10,774 nt of DNA from Planctomycetota bacterium (GTDB lineage: Bacteria > Planctomycetota > MHYJ01 > WSZJ01 > JACPWG01). Under the pieces are notes generated by a model, which worked only from the letters and a program-made list of their open reading frames with translations, did no database searches and was not told where the DNA came from. A program made the position numbers and the translations under genes. Positions 1 to 7,598 of the stretch are shown here, one piece after another (positions within the stretch are counted from its first letter, which is position 1; the number at the start of each line of letters is the position of its first letter). The stretch covers positions 1 through 10,774 of the forward strand of contig JACRIP010000532.1 in the NCBI GenBank assembly GCA_016220045.1, in the 5' to 3' direction.

Positions 1-1542
1 CGCGCCGCGCTCCGCCTCCTCCGCCGTCGCCGCCGCCGAATCCGCGGCGGCCGCGCCGGCGCGTGCCGACTCCGCCGCGGCCCGGGCGCGGGCCAGCTCC
101 TGCTCCGCCTGCGCGACCGCCCGCTCCGCCCCCGGCCGTCGCTGCGTCAGCCCTGTGGCGGCGGCGAGCGCCTTCGTGGCCGCCCCGATGGCCGCCTGCC
201 AGCGCGGCCATTCGCGCGCCAGCGGCTCCAGGGCGGCGTGGGCGGCGAGCCAGTCCCGGGCCGCCGCTTCCGCCGCATCTGCGGTATTAACCTTGCCAGC
301 GAGGTCCGTCACCTTCGCGGTTGCGGCGCGCTGGTCGTGCATCGCCGCGCGCTCGGCCGTTTCGGCGGCCTGGAGCGCCTCGCCGAGCGTGGCGCAGCGC
401 GTGTCGAGGTCGGCCGCGGCCTTGAGGTCGGCGGCGGCGGAGCGCCGGCGGTCAAGCGCCGCACCGAGCTCTTCCTCTGCCGTTCTCCGGCCCGCCGCCG
501 CGCTCGCCGCCGTCGCCTCCGCGCGCGCCCCCTCCTGCTGCCGCTCGCCGCGCAGCTTCTCCGCGGCGGCAAACGTCGCGGCCGTCCGATCCGCGTCATC
601 GACCGCGCCGCGCAGGTCCTGCACCGCCTCGACGGCCGACAATTCCTGCTCGCTCGCCGCCGCCGCGGCGCGCTCGCTCGCGGCCGCCGCGTGCTCCGCC
701 GCCGCCTGCCGCTCCTCGTTCGCCAGGCCCGACAACGCGACGTGCCAGGCGAACGCCTTATCCGCGATCTCGGCCGCCGCCTGCGCGTCGCGCGCGGCCT
801 GCTCCTGGCGCGCGGCCTCGGCCGTGAGCTGGTCGCGGGCCTCGGGCGGCAGGCAGGGGATCGCCGCGCGCTGGGCCTCCAGGGCATCGGCCCGCTTGCG
901 CTCCGCCCCGGCGCGTTCGTGCGCGGCGAGCGAGAGTTCGCCGTAGATCTCGGTGCCGGTCATGGCCTCCAGCAGGCTCGCGCGTTCGTCGGCGGTCGCG
1001 CTCAGAAAGGCCGCGAAATCGCCCTGCGCGAGCAGCGCGGAACGGCGGAACTGCCCGTAGGTCAAGCCGAGCAGTCGCACAAGCGCAGCCTTGATTTCCG
1101 TGTTGTTGCTCACGCCCGTGAGGGGCTGCCCGGTTTCGAGATCGTGGACCTCCAGCGACGCACCCTTGAGGTGGCCCTTGTTCGTGCGCTGCCCAACGTC
1201 CGTGACCACCCAGCAGGCGCGATAGCGCCGGCCGTCACGGCCGACGAACTCCACCTCGGCCCGGGCCTCGGTAGCTCCGCGGCGCACGGCGTTACGCTTG
1301 TCGTCGGCGACCAGCGACTGTCCGACGACGCCCGCGATGCGCGTTTTGCCCGCCGCATCGAACCGCGGGGCCTGATCGAAGAGCGCCAGGCAGAGCGCGT
1401 CGAGCAGCGTGCTTTTCCCCGCGCCGGTCGGCCCGGTGATGGCGAAGAGCCCGACGTCGGCAAGGGGCGAGCGGTCGAGGCGGACCTCGAAGTCGCCGTC
1501 CAGGCTGGCCAGGTTCTTGCCCCGGATGGCGAGGATCTTCAC
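1..1542 (-). CDS. sbcC: SbcC, ATPase subunit of the SbcCD nuclease (N-terminal part)
   Basis: This is the Rad50-like SMC ATPase that partners SbcD to cut DNA hairpins and protein-blocked double-strand ends. The first 514 residues are visible and the reading frame leaves the window open at position 1; the family is usually around 1000 residues, so about half is present. It begins MKILAIRGKNLASLDGDFEV. A Walker A motif GPTGAGKST lies at residues 37-45 and the Q-loop region ALLAQGDFAAFL at about 169-180, both typical of SbcC. From about residue 190 the protein becomes an Ala/Glu/Arg-rich coiled coil to the window edge. The CxxC zinc hook, signature motif and Walker B would lie beyond the edge. 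The GTG start at 1542 is chosen because it gives the conserved N-terminus, overlaps the sbcD stop as GTGA, and has AAGGAG (1553-1548) five bases upstream. Identification is firm. Confidence 0.95.
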   Translation of the reverse strand, partial: MKILAIRGKNLASLDGDFEVRLDRSPLADVGLFAITGPTGAGKSTLLDALCLALFDQAPRFDAAGKTRIAGVVGQSLVADDKRNAVRRGATEARAEVEFVGRDGRRYRACWVVTDVGQRTNKGHLKGASLEVHDLETGQPLTGVSNNTEIKAALVRLLGLTYGQFRRSALLAQGDFAAFLSATADERASLLEAMTGTEIYGELSLAAHERAGAERKRADALEAQRAAIPCLPPEARDQLTAEAARQEQAARDAQAAAEIADKAFAWHVALSGLANEERQAAAEHAAAASERAAAAASEQELSAVEAVQDLRGAVDDADRTAATFAAAEKLRGERQQEGARAEATAASAAAGRRTAEEELGAALDRRRSAAADLKAAADLDTRCATLGEALQAAETAERAAMHDQRAATAKVTDLAGKVNTADAAEAAARDWLAAHAALEPLAREWPRWQAAIGAATKALAAATGLTQRRPGAERAVAQAEQELARARAAAESARAGAAAADSAAATAEEAERGA

Positions 1543-2792
1543 GGCCGCTCCTTCGCCTGCACGGCTTCGAGCAACTCGTGAAACGCCGCGAGCAGGTCTG
1601 GACTCGGGTCGGTGCCGTAGTCTGCCGCGTGCTTGCGGCGGAACAGTTCCTCGGGGCCGAGCGGGCCGGTCGCGGGCGCCGGGGCGGCGGCGTCGTCGGC
1701 GCGGCGCGGCGCGTAGCAGGGCGTGACTTTGACCAGACGCGGCAGGCGGTCGGCAAGTCCGGCCTCGAGGCGCGCCTTCAGGCCGGGTTCCGGCCGGTCG
1801 AGCAGCACGCGGACCTCGAGCAGTGGGCGTTCCGCCTCCGGCCGATCGTCGCGGGCCGGCAGGGCGGCGATCGCGGCGAGCGCGGCGTCCAGGGGCAGCC
1901 CGTCGCCGCTCTCCGGGATGCGCCGGATGTCGAGCGCGCGCGGGACCCGCAGCTCCCGCACGCCGGCCAGGCGCTCGCCGTCGAGCTCCACCACCAGCAC
2001 CTGATGCGGATAGCGGGCTTCGTCGAGCGCGAGCGGAAGGGGCGCGCCGCTGTAGCGGACGTGGGCGCGGCCGCCTACCTGCTGGGCCAGGTGCAGATGC
2101 CCGAGCGCGACGTAGGCGACGTCGTCGGGGAAGAGATCGACCGGCAGCGGGTGTTCGTTGCCGATCAGGATCTTGCGTTCGCTCAGCTCCGAGAGGCGCG
2201 TGCCGGTCATGTAGCAGTGCCCCATGGCGAGCAGGGCCTGGCCGGGGCGGCGGCGGGCGCGCGCCGTGGTCAGGAGATCCGCGTAGAGAGCACGGGCGCC
2301 TTCGACGAGGGCGTCCAGGCCTTCGGCGGCGCCGGAGGGCGGGGGCAGGTCGGCGGGGCGGAGGTACGGGACGGCGGCGACCAGGGCGGCGGGCGCGCCG
2401 GCGGCGTCGTGCAGGGGCACGAGCAGGCGGTCGGCGTCGAGGCGGCCGTCGCGCGCGCGCGGCAGGGCCCCGACCACGCGCACGCCGAGGGCGGCGAGCA
2501 CGGCGTCGGGGGCGTCGAGGCGGGCGGGCGAATCGTGATTGCCGGCGATGACGACCAGGTCGAGACGCGGACGGCGGCGGCGGGCGGCGGCGACGAAGCC
2601 GAAGAAGGCGCGCAGGGCGTCGGCGGGCGGATTGGCGGCATCGAAGAGGTCGCCTGCGACGAGGAGCGCGTCCGCCTGCTCGGCGTCGAGCGCCTCGAGC
2701 AGCCAGGCGAGGAATCTCGCGTGCTCGCGGTCGCGCGGGATCTCGTGCAGGACGTGCCCGAGGTGCCAGTCGGAGGTGTGAATCAGGCGCAT
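1539..2792 (-). CDS. sbcD: SbcD, Mre11-type exonuclease/endonuclease subunit
   Basis: A 417-residue metallophosphoesterase nuclease, the partner of SbcC, of normal length for the family. Metal-binding motifs are all visible: DWH (D8, H10), GDLFD (D48), GNHD (N85, H86), GH (H192) and GHLH (H232, H234). A capping/C-terminal region follows to residue 417. The ATG at 2792 gives the classic N-terminus MRLIHTSDWHLGH and has GAGGA (2801-2797) four bases upstream. The frame stays open to an ATG at 2906, but the extra 38 codons translate an intergenic repeat and are not credible. The stop codon overlaps the sbcC start, so the two are translationally coupled. The pair lies about 200 bp downstream of the cysteine-cluster gene, separated from it by an inverted octamer repeat. 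Confidence 0.97.
   Translation of the reverse strand: MRLIHTSDWHLGHVLHEIPRDREHARFLAWLLEALDAEQADALLVAGDLFDAANPPADALRAFFGFVAAARRRRPRLDLVVIAGNHDSPARLDAPDAVLAALGVRVVGALPRARDGRLDADRLLVPLHDAAGAPAALVAAVPYLRPADLPPPSGAAEGLDALVEGARALYADLLTTARARRRPGQALLAMGHCYMTGTRLSELSERKILIGNEHPLPVDLFPDDVAYVALGHLHLAQQVGGRAHVRYSGAPLPLALDEARYPHQVLVVELDGERLAGVRELRVPRALDIRRIPESGDGLPLDAALAAIAALPARDDRPEAERPLLEVRVLLDRPEPGLKARLEAGLADRLPRLVKVTPCYAPRRADDAAAPAPATGPLGPEELFRRKHAADYGTDPSPDLLAAFHELLEAVQAKERP
1548..1553 (-). promoter_or_regulatory. Ribosome binding site of sbcC inside sbcD
   Basis: AAGGAG on the minus strand, five bases before the GTG at 1542 and inside the last codons of sbcD. It supports the GTG start and coupled translation of the pair. 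Confidence 0.7.
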
Positions 2793-2796
2793 GGGA

Positions 2797-2801
2797 TCCT
2801 C
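2797..2801 (-). promoter_or_regulatory. Ribosome binding site of sbcD
   Basis: GAGGA on the minus strand, four bases before the ATG at 2792. It decides the start against the in-frame upstream ATG at 2906. Confidence 0.6.
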
Positions 2802-2847
2802 GGCGGGCGGATGATCGGTCGGGAAGCGGTGGCGCTGGAGCGTAACG

Positions 2848-2955
2848 GATTGGGTGATCGGGTGATTGGGTCCCTGTAGCTGAGAATCGTGAACCCCCGT
2901 CCGCACGTCAGAGCGCCGTAATCACCCAATCACCCGATCACCAAATCACCCAATC
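2848..2955. repeat. Inverted octamer array in the spacer upstream of sbcD
   Basis: The left arm (2848-2871) is three octamers GATTGGGT, GATCGGGT, GATTGGGT. The right arm (2920-2955) reads AATCACCC, AATCACCC, GATCACCA, AATCACCC and a partial AATC. The left arm pairs with 2924-2947 at 23 of 24 positions, enclosing 52 bases, so the transcript could form a long hairpin. It occupies most of the 208-bp spacer 2793-3000; nothing else recognisable is there. There is no U-tract, so it is not a classic intrinsic terminator. This kind of short-period repeat is common between genes in environmental high-GC genomes; its role is unknown. Confidence 0.85.
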
Positions 2956-3000
2956 GCAGGGCGATGCGATGTTCGCCTGGGTTTCAGCCCGCGCCCGCCT

Positions 3001-4299
3001 TTAGCGCGCGAGCCACTGGAAGAGTCGGAGCGCGGCATCGGGAGCGACGAGCGGCGCGAGTTGAAGCCGGACCGAGGCGCGGTCGAAGAGGTCCGAAGCG
3101 CCGAGCGTGAAATCGAGGTAGACGGCGGCGAAGCGGAAGTCGTCGAGCGCGGTGGTCGTGGCTCCCCGCGCCGCGGCGGAAGCGCGCGCGAACCAGCACA
3201 GCGCGGGCAGGGTGAGCAGGAGGAACCCGAGACCGGCGAGCTGGCCCCAGGCGTGGAAGCCGCCGGCGATGTAGGCCTTGGCGTGGCGGCGCACGCGCAC
3301 GAACCGGGCGAGCAGTTCGGCGACCGCCGGCTCGGTCACCGGCGAAGCCACGGACGGAACGGCGGAGAGCGGGACCGGGGACGGGAGCCCGGCGAGGGGC
3401 AGGGAGCCGCGCTCGAAGTGGACATGGAGCGAATCCAGGAAAGCCCGCCAGCGCAGGCCGACCCCCCCGGTCTGTCCCCGATACTCGCGGAGGACGAGGA
3501 GGTTGAGGAAGCGGCGGAAGAGCAGCCGTTCGCCCGCGCGGGGCGGCCGGACCGCGGCCCCGGCCCCGGCGTCGGCGGGAGCGGCGTCGGGCGGCGTCGG
3601 CTCGCCGGCCGTCAGCTCCAGGAACTCCCCGATATTGCCGCGGATCTTCCCGAGATCGATGTCCTGTAGCTGGCGCAGCAGGCGCGCGGCGCGTTCCACC
3701 CGCGTCGCGAGGGGCAGGTCGGACGGGGCGTCCTCCGGGCCGTCGAAGGCGGTGGCGAACGCCGCGTCGATCGCCGTGGCGTCGCGCCAGTCGATCTCGT
3801 GCCCGCCGCCCGCGTCCACCGTCGCCGCGGGCGCGCGCCCGCCCAGTTCCTTCGCGAATGCGCGCGCCAGGTCTTTCACCGACTCGCGCTCGGCGGCGAT
3901 CGGGGCGCCTTCGCCGCGCGTGACCGTCGGGCAGGCGAAGCGCATGCCGACGAAGGTCGCGCCGGGCGTTTCGGTGAAGGTGAAGGGGAAGATCTGGCAC
4001 ACGAGCGGCTTGGCGCGTGCGCCGAAACGGGCGTGGACGCGGCAGCGGCCGTCGGGCGCGAGGAAGGGGCAGGCGCCGTCGCCTTTCAGGTGAATTGTGT
4101 AGCGCGCCGCGCCGCCCGGACCGGCGGGCGCGGCGTCGAAGAGCGTGGCGCCCGCGAGCGCCGGGTCCTCGGCCGCCCAGTCGTGCGCCGCGAGGCGCGC
4201 GCGCTCCTCGTCGGGTACCGTCACCGTCCAGTGACGGCAGCAGTTGGTGCAGGACCGGCACGTGAAACGAGCGTCGGCGGGCAGGTGATAGGCGCCCAT
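3001..4299 (-). CDS. YkgJ-type cysteine-cluster protein with long C-terminal extension
   Basis: A 432-residue protein whose N-terminal third matches the YkgJ/FliB-like zinc- or iron-chelating cysteine-cluster family: CxxCxxCC at residues 14-21, CPF at 77, C86 in a GRC context, KPLVCQIFPF with C101, and C123. These eight cysteines probably bind metal; family members are poorly characterised. The remaining 300 residues are not recognised. They include a Pro/Ala-rich linker (about 232-255), a basic helical stretch (about 256-296), and one hydrophobic segment (about 354-372, GLGFLLLTLPALCWF) that could be a membrane helix. Most family members are much shorter, so the extension is unusual. The ATG at 4299 lies three bases after the stop of the upstream HEAT gene, and AGGAG at 4316-4312 sits inside that gene's last codons, so the two are coupled and probably cooperate. 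Family is firm; function is not known. Confidence 0.85.
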   Translation of the reverse strand: MGAYHLPADARFTCRSCTNCCRHWTVTVPDEERARLAAHDWAAEDPALAGATLFDAAPAGPGGAARYTIHLKGDGACPFLAPDGRCRVHARFGARAKPLVCQIFPFTFTETPGATFVGMRFACPTVTRGEGAPIAAERESVKDLARAFAKELGGRAPAATVDAGGGHEIDWRDATAIDAAFATAFDGPEDAPSDLPLATRVERAARLLRQLQDIDLGKIRGNIGEFLELTAGEPTPPDAAPADAGAGAAVRPPRAGERLLFRRFLNLLVLREYRGQTGGVGLRWRAFLDSLHVHFERGSLPLAGLPSPVPLSAVPSVASPVTEPAVAELLARFVRVRRHAKAYIAGGFHAWGQLAGLGFLLLTLPALCWFARASAAARGATTTALDDFRFAAVYLDFTLGASDLFDRASVRLQLAPLVAPDAALRLFQWLAR

Positions 4300-4302
4300 G
4301 GC

Positions 4303-5793
4303 TCAGGCTTTCTCCTGGGTGGGGTGACGATCCGTGCATGCCGCCGGCGGCCCGTCCGCCGGCGCCGACTCCGCCGCGGCCGTGGCTTCGGCGGCGGTCG
4401 CGGGAACGCCCTCGGGTGCGAGGCTGAGCTCGCCGGCATCGCGCGCGGCGAGGCTGAGCGCGCCGGCCTCGCCGGTGGTGCGCGCGAGCGAGAGCTGGCC
4501 GGCGCCCGCGGCCGCGCCGAGCCGGGATTGGATCTCCTTGACCGCGGCGCGGGTCGCGGCGCGCAGCCCGCCGTCCAGGAGCGGCGCGTCCGCGGCGAGC
4601 GTGCGCAGCGGCTCGACCGCGGCCAGGGTGCCGAGCTTGCCCAGGGCGGCGGTCACCGCGAGGCGGACCGCGACCTCGGGGCGGTTCAGGGCGAAGAGCA
4701 GCGGTCCTTCCGCCGGCGCGCCGTCGCGCAGCAGGATACATTGCGCGGCGTAGGCCACGGTCTGGGCGCCGGGCGCGGCGAGCCAGCGCAGCAGCACCGC
4801 CGTCGGCGGCTGGTAGCCCAACTCCACGATGCGTTCGCGCGCTTCCCGGTGGAGCGCCGGGGCCTCGGACTCCATGGCGTGTTCGAGCAGCGCGAGCCGG
4901 CGGTCGGGCGGCAGCTCCAGGGCCAGGTGGCGCAGCGCCGCCGCCGCGATCTCCGGTTCGAGCCCCGGCGCGAAGGCCAGCCGCTGCAAGGCGGGCCACC
5001 CCTCGGGACCGAGCGGACGGCTGGCGAGCAGCACCAGGTCGGGGGGCGACTCCGCCTCCGCGAGCACGGCGCGGCAGGCCTCCGCCCGTTCGGGCGCCTC
5101 GGGGAATTCCCGGAGGAGAAGCTCGAGGTTGCGGCGGCGCACCGCGGGGCACGGATCCGCTTCCGCGTTGCGCCGGAGGCGCGGCGGCAGGCGCACCCCG
5201 CGCAGCCCCAGGTCCTTGGCCAGGTCGACGACGTACTCGATGTGCCCGAGCATCGCCTTCTCGTCGGTCAACAGCGTGGGCAGCTCCATGCACAAGAGCC
5301 CGTGCTCGATGCGGCCGTGGCGGCCGACCACAAACTCCCGCAACCGGTCGCGCCGGGCGGCGTCGAGCAGCGCGACCGCGGCCGCTTCCGCGCCGCGCAG
5401 CCGCACCGCACGGTCGAACTCCGGATCGCCGATGCGCAGGTCGCCGAAACCGAGCGCGCCGCCGAGTTGGGTGAGCAGGTCCTCGCGGGTCGCGGTCAGC
5501 CCGGCGGGGGGCGTGTCGATTTCGACCATGAAGCGCGTGTACGTGCGCTTGTGGCGCCCGCCGCGGCGCACGGTATCGATCGTGACCTTGAGGCCGGCGA
5601 TCACGCCGGCGAGACGCGGGCGGGCGAGGGGCAGGGAGTTCTTCATCGCCAAGCCGCGTTTGGCGCCGACCCAGGTCCAGACTTCGCGCGCTTTGGAGAT
5701 GGCGACCTGGTTCCAGGCGAGGCGGAGGAGCGCGACCGCCCCGACGAGCATGAAGATGCCGAGGGGGAAGATGTCGGTGAGGCCGAATTCCAC
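4303..5793 (-). CDS. Membrane-anchored HEAT-repeat protein A with GxLSLA tail
   Basis: A 496-residue protein of no named family that I recognise. Residues about 8-26 (IFPLGIFMLVGAVALLRLA) form an N-terminal membrane helix. Residues about 88-195 hold a domain shared with the neighbouring paralogue, marked by PPAGLTATRE, ALGFGDLRIGDPEFD and RIEHG. From about 220 to 425 are helical HEAT-like repeats, clearest at VRLAVTAALGKLGTLAAVEPL (376-396). Three short repeats follow: GQLSLA (432), GALSLA (444) and GELSLA (454), then an Ala/Pro-rich tail ending TQEKA. The GTG at 5793 is chosen because AGGAG lies seven bases upstream and the membrane helix then starts the protein; the frame runs on to an ATG at 5862 through spacer repeat sequence. 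It probably presents a protein-binding solenoid at the membrane, but the partner is unknown. It is coupled to the cysteine-cluster gene. Confidence 0.8.
   Translation of the reverse strand: MEFGLTDIFPLGIFMLVGAVALLRLAWNQVAISKAREVWTWVGAKRGLAMKNSLPLARPRLAGVIAGLKVTIDTVRRGGRHKRTYTRFMVEIDTPPAGLTATREDLLTQLGGALGFGDLRIGDPEFDRAVRLRGAEAAAVALLDAARRDRLREFVVGRHGRIEHGLLCMELPTLLTDEKAMLGHIEYVVDLAKDLGLRGVRLPPRLRRNAEADPCPAVRRRNLELLLREFPEAPERAEACRAVLAEAESPPDLVLLASRPLGPEGWPALQRLAFAPGLEPEIAAAALRHLALELPPDRRLALLEHAMESEAPALHREARERIVELGYQPPTAVLLRWLAAPGAQTVAYAAQCILLRDGAPAEGPLLFALNRPEVAVRLAVTAALGKLGTLAAVEPLRTLAADAPLLDGGLRAATRAAVKEIQSRLGAAAGAGQLSLARTTGEAGALSLAARDAGELSLAPEGVPATAAEATAAAESAPADGPPAACTDRHPTQEKA
4312..4316 (-). 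promoter_or_regulatory. Ribosome binding site of the cysteine-cluster gene
   Basis: AGGAG on the minus strand, twelve bases before the ATG at 4299 and within the codons for the conserved TQEKA tail of the upstream HEAT protein. Confidence 0.55.
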
Positions 5794-5800
5794 GCGACTT

Positions 5801-5805
5801 CTCCT
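5801..5805 (-). promoter_or_regulatory. Ribosome binding site of HEAT gene A
   Basis: AGGAG on the minus strand (5805-5801), seven bases before the GTG at 5793. It decides the GTG start over the upstream in-frame ATG at 5862. Confidence 0.65.
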
Positions 5806-5851
5806 GGCGACGAGTAGAAGCGGTCGCAAGACGGGCCGGTCGGGCCACCCC

Positions 5852-5920
5852 GGGGCGGACACAGGGGTCCGCCCCTACGCCCGGCCGCCGCCTTTGGTAA
5901 GGGCGACCCCTGTGTTCGCC
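5852..5920. repeat. Imperfect inverted repeat of the GGACACAGGGGTCC type
   Basis: The left arm at 5852-5876 is itself palindromic (GGGCGGAC, a short loop, GTCCGCCC). A second copy in opposite orientation lies at 5901-5920 (GGGCGACCCCTGTGTTCGCC) and matches the left arm apart from one substitution and one missing base. The element fills the middle of the 214-bp spacer 5794-6007 between the two HEAT paralogues. The rest of that spacer, 5921-6007, shows nothing recognisable. Similar elements are common between genes of environmental bacteria; whether this one acts in transcription or mRNA stability is unknown. Confidence 0.7.
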
Positions 5921-6007
5921 AGCGGCTCTGCCTGCCGGTCAGCCTCTGCCGCAGCCTCTGACGGCGGAACGGCGAACGAGCCGGACGGCCTCGCGTCGGC
6001 GGCAGGT

Positions 6008-7459
6008 TCAGGCGTTTTCCTGGGTACGACGGATTTCGGGACGCGGGCGCGCGGGCGCGGCCTCCAGCGGCGCCGGGTCCCGCGCCTCCGCCACCGACAA
6101 CGCGCCCGCGTCGATCGTCGCCACGCTGAGCGCGCCTGCGGCGTCGCCGCCCTCCGCGGCGAGCGACAGGCAGCCGCCCTGCGCGCCGTCCATGCGCGAG
6201 CGGATCGCGCGCAGCGCGTCGATCACCGCGTTGCGCACGTTCGCCTCCATCAGCGAAGCATCGCGCGCGCAGGATTGCAGGTGCTCGATCGACGCGGCAG
6301 TGCCGACATGGCCGAGCGCGGTCGCCGCCGCCGCCCGGATCGAGGCTTCGGCGCGCGTCAGCAGCGGCCGCAATTCGGGCTCGAGGGCCGAGCCCAGGCG
6401 CGCCGTCAGCTCCGCGATCGCCAGCTCCACGGTGGGCGCGAGGCGGGCGCCGAGCCAGCGTTGGAGCGTCGCGGTCTCCGGTAGATGCCGCATCTCGCGC
6501 AGGCACTTCTCGGCTTCTTCCTGAAGCATTGCGCCGCCCGCTTCCATGCCGAACTCGACCAGCGGGAGCGCCCGCTCGCGTGGGAGCGCCTCGGCCAGCC
6601 GCGCCAGCGCGCGGGCGCGCGTCGCGTCCGGCACCGCCGGGTCGCGCAAGAGCTCTTCCAGCGTCGGCAGACCGGCCGTGCCGAGATGGAGCGCGGCGGT
6701 CAGCCGCAGGTCCGCGGGATTGAGGCGGTTCTCGACCGTGGTGGCGCACGCGCGTCGCGTCTCGGGGGCCACCGGGTAGTGGCGCACCAGCACCTCGACC
6801 GCACGCCGCCGGACCGCGTCGATCTGGTCGCGCACGGCGCTCGCCGCCAGCCGCTCCGGGACCTTGTCGTCGTGCAGGCTGAAGCTCTGCGCGGCCGCGG
6901 TCGCGCTTGCGACCAGGTCCATCAGGCGCTGCGGATCGGTGACCGCCTCGGTCTCTTCGAGGACGATCCGCCCGCGCTCGATCCGGCCGCCGCCGCGCGC
7001 CACGAAGCGCAGCAGTTCGAGTCGGTGTTCCGCGTCCAGGCGGCCGAGGACGTCGGCTTCGGGACCGGCGCGCAGGATCCTGGCGTCGAAGTCGGCGTCG
7101 CCGGTCTGGACGTCGCTGAACCCGAAGGCGCTGCGGACGCGCGTCAGCACGCTCTCGCGTGTGGCCGAGAGTCCGGCGGGCAGGCCCGGGCCCCACACGG
7201 ACACCCGGGTGATCGGCGGCTTCTCGGAGTCCGGCGGGTCGACGCTTTCGACCGCGACCGTGAAGTCCTTGACGATGCCGACGAGCCGCAGCCCGAAGCC
7301 CCCGGGTTCGGGAACCGCCCCGATCCGCAGCCGCTCGGCCGCCGACTGCCAGGCGCTGCGCTCGGCGGCGTAGCGATCGCTCTGGGGCTCGCGCAACAGG
7401 TTGAGCGCGGCCGCCACCGCCGCGACGATCAGGAGGACGAAGATCAGGACTTCCGCCAT
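6008..7459 (-). CDS. Membrane-anchored HEAT-repeat protein B, paralogue of A
   Basis: A 483-residue relative of protein A with the same order of parts. Residues 4-20 (VLIFVLLIVAAVAAALN) form an N-terminal membrane helix. The shared domain lies at about 90-195, with LPAGLSATRE, AFGFSDVQTGDADFD and RIERG aligning to A. HEAT-like helices run from about 210 to 425; ATALGHVGTAASIEHL (379-394) matches the same place in A. Three tail repeats follow, GCLSLA (429), GALSVA (442) and GALSVA (452), and the end is TQENA where A ends TQEKA. The ATG at 7459 places the membrane helix first; only a weak purine-rich ribosome site precedes it. Divergence is substantial, so the duplication is old. It lies between the Hsp70 gene and A on the same strand. 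Function unknown; a membrane-anchored adaptor or scaffold is an inference. Confidence 0.8.
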   Translation of the reverse strand: MAEVLIFVLLIVAAVAAALNLLREPQSDRYAAERSAWQSAAERLRIGAVPEPGGFGLRLVGIVKDFTVAVESVDPPDSEKPPITRVSVWGPGLPAGLSATRESVLTRVRSAFGFSDVQTGDADFDARILRAGPEADVLGRLDAEHRLELLRFVARGGGRIERGRIVLEETEAVTDPQRLMDLVASATAAAQSFSLHDDKVPERLAASAVRDQIDAVRRRAVEVLVRHYPVAPETRRACATTVENRLNPADLRLTAALHLGTAGLPTLEELLRDPAVPDATRARALARLAEALPRERALPLVEFGMEAGGAMLQEEAEKCLREMRHLPETATLQRWLGARLAPTVELAIAELTARLGSALEPELRPLLTRAEASIRAAAATALGHVGTAASIEHLQSCARDASLMEANVRNAVIDALRAIRSRMDGAQGGCLSLAAEGGDAAGALSVATIDAGALSVAEARDPAPLEAAPARPRPEIRRTQENA

Positions 7460-7508
7460 GCGCGCTCGCTTTCATCCCTACGGCTACGCTGGGTGACCGC
7501 GCGTCCGG

Positions 7509-7598
7509 GATTGCGGATTTCGAATTTCGGATTGCGGATTGACGCAAGCCGGCAAGTCCCGTAGCTAATCCGCAATTCGAAATCCGCAATCCGCAATC
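7509..7598. repeat. Inverted heptamer array between the Hsp70 gene and HEAT gene B
   Basis: The left arm (7509-7541) reads GATTGCG, GATTTCG, AATTTCG, GATTGCG, GATTG. The right arm (7565-7598), read on the minus strand, is GATTGCG, GATTGCG, GATTTCG, AATTGCG, GATTAG. The arms pair at 29 of 32 positions across about 25 bases, so a strong hairpin is expected. It takes up half of the 192-bp spacer 7460-7651. There is no T-run after it. Built like the element at 2848-2955 but with a different unit. Confidence 0.85.

Noticed and set aside
238..2879. Long plus-strand open frames over sbcC and sbcD
   Set aside because: They are antisense shadows of well-supported nuclease genes; high GC keeps these frames free of stops.
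2793..2906. An upstream ATG at 2906 extending SbcD by 38 residues
   Set aside because: The extension translates the octamer repeat, and the conserved SbcD N-terminus starts at 2792 with its own ribosome site.
2920..2955. A CRISPR-like look to the octamer array
   Set aside because: Units are eight bases with no spacers between them and no cas genes are nearby.
3799..5817. A 672-codon open frame on the plus strand
   Set aside because: It is antisense to the HEAT A and cysteine-cluster genes, with no recognisable domain and no ribosome site seen.
2984..5848. A 954-codon open frame on the minus strand
   Set aside because: It is Arg/Pro/Gly-rich and overlaps HEAT A and the cysteine-cluster gene, both of which have clear domains and ribosome sites.
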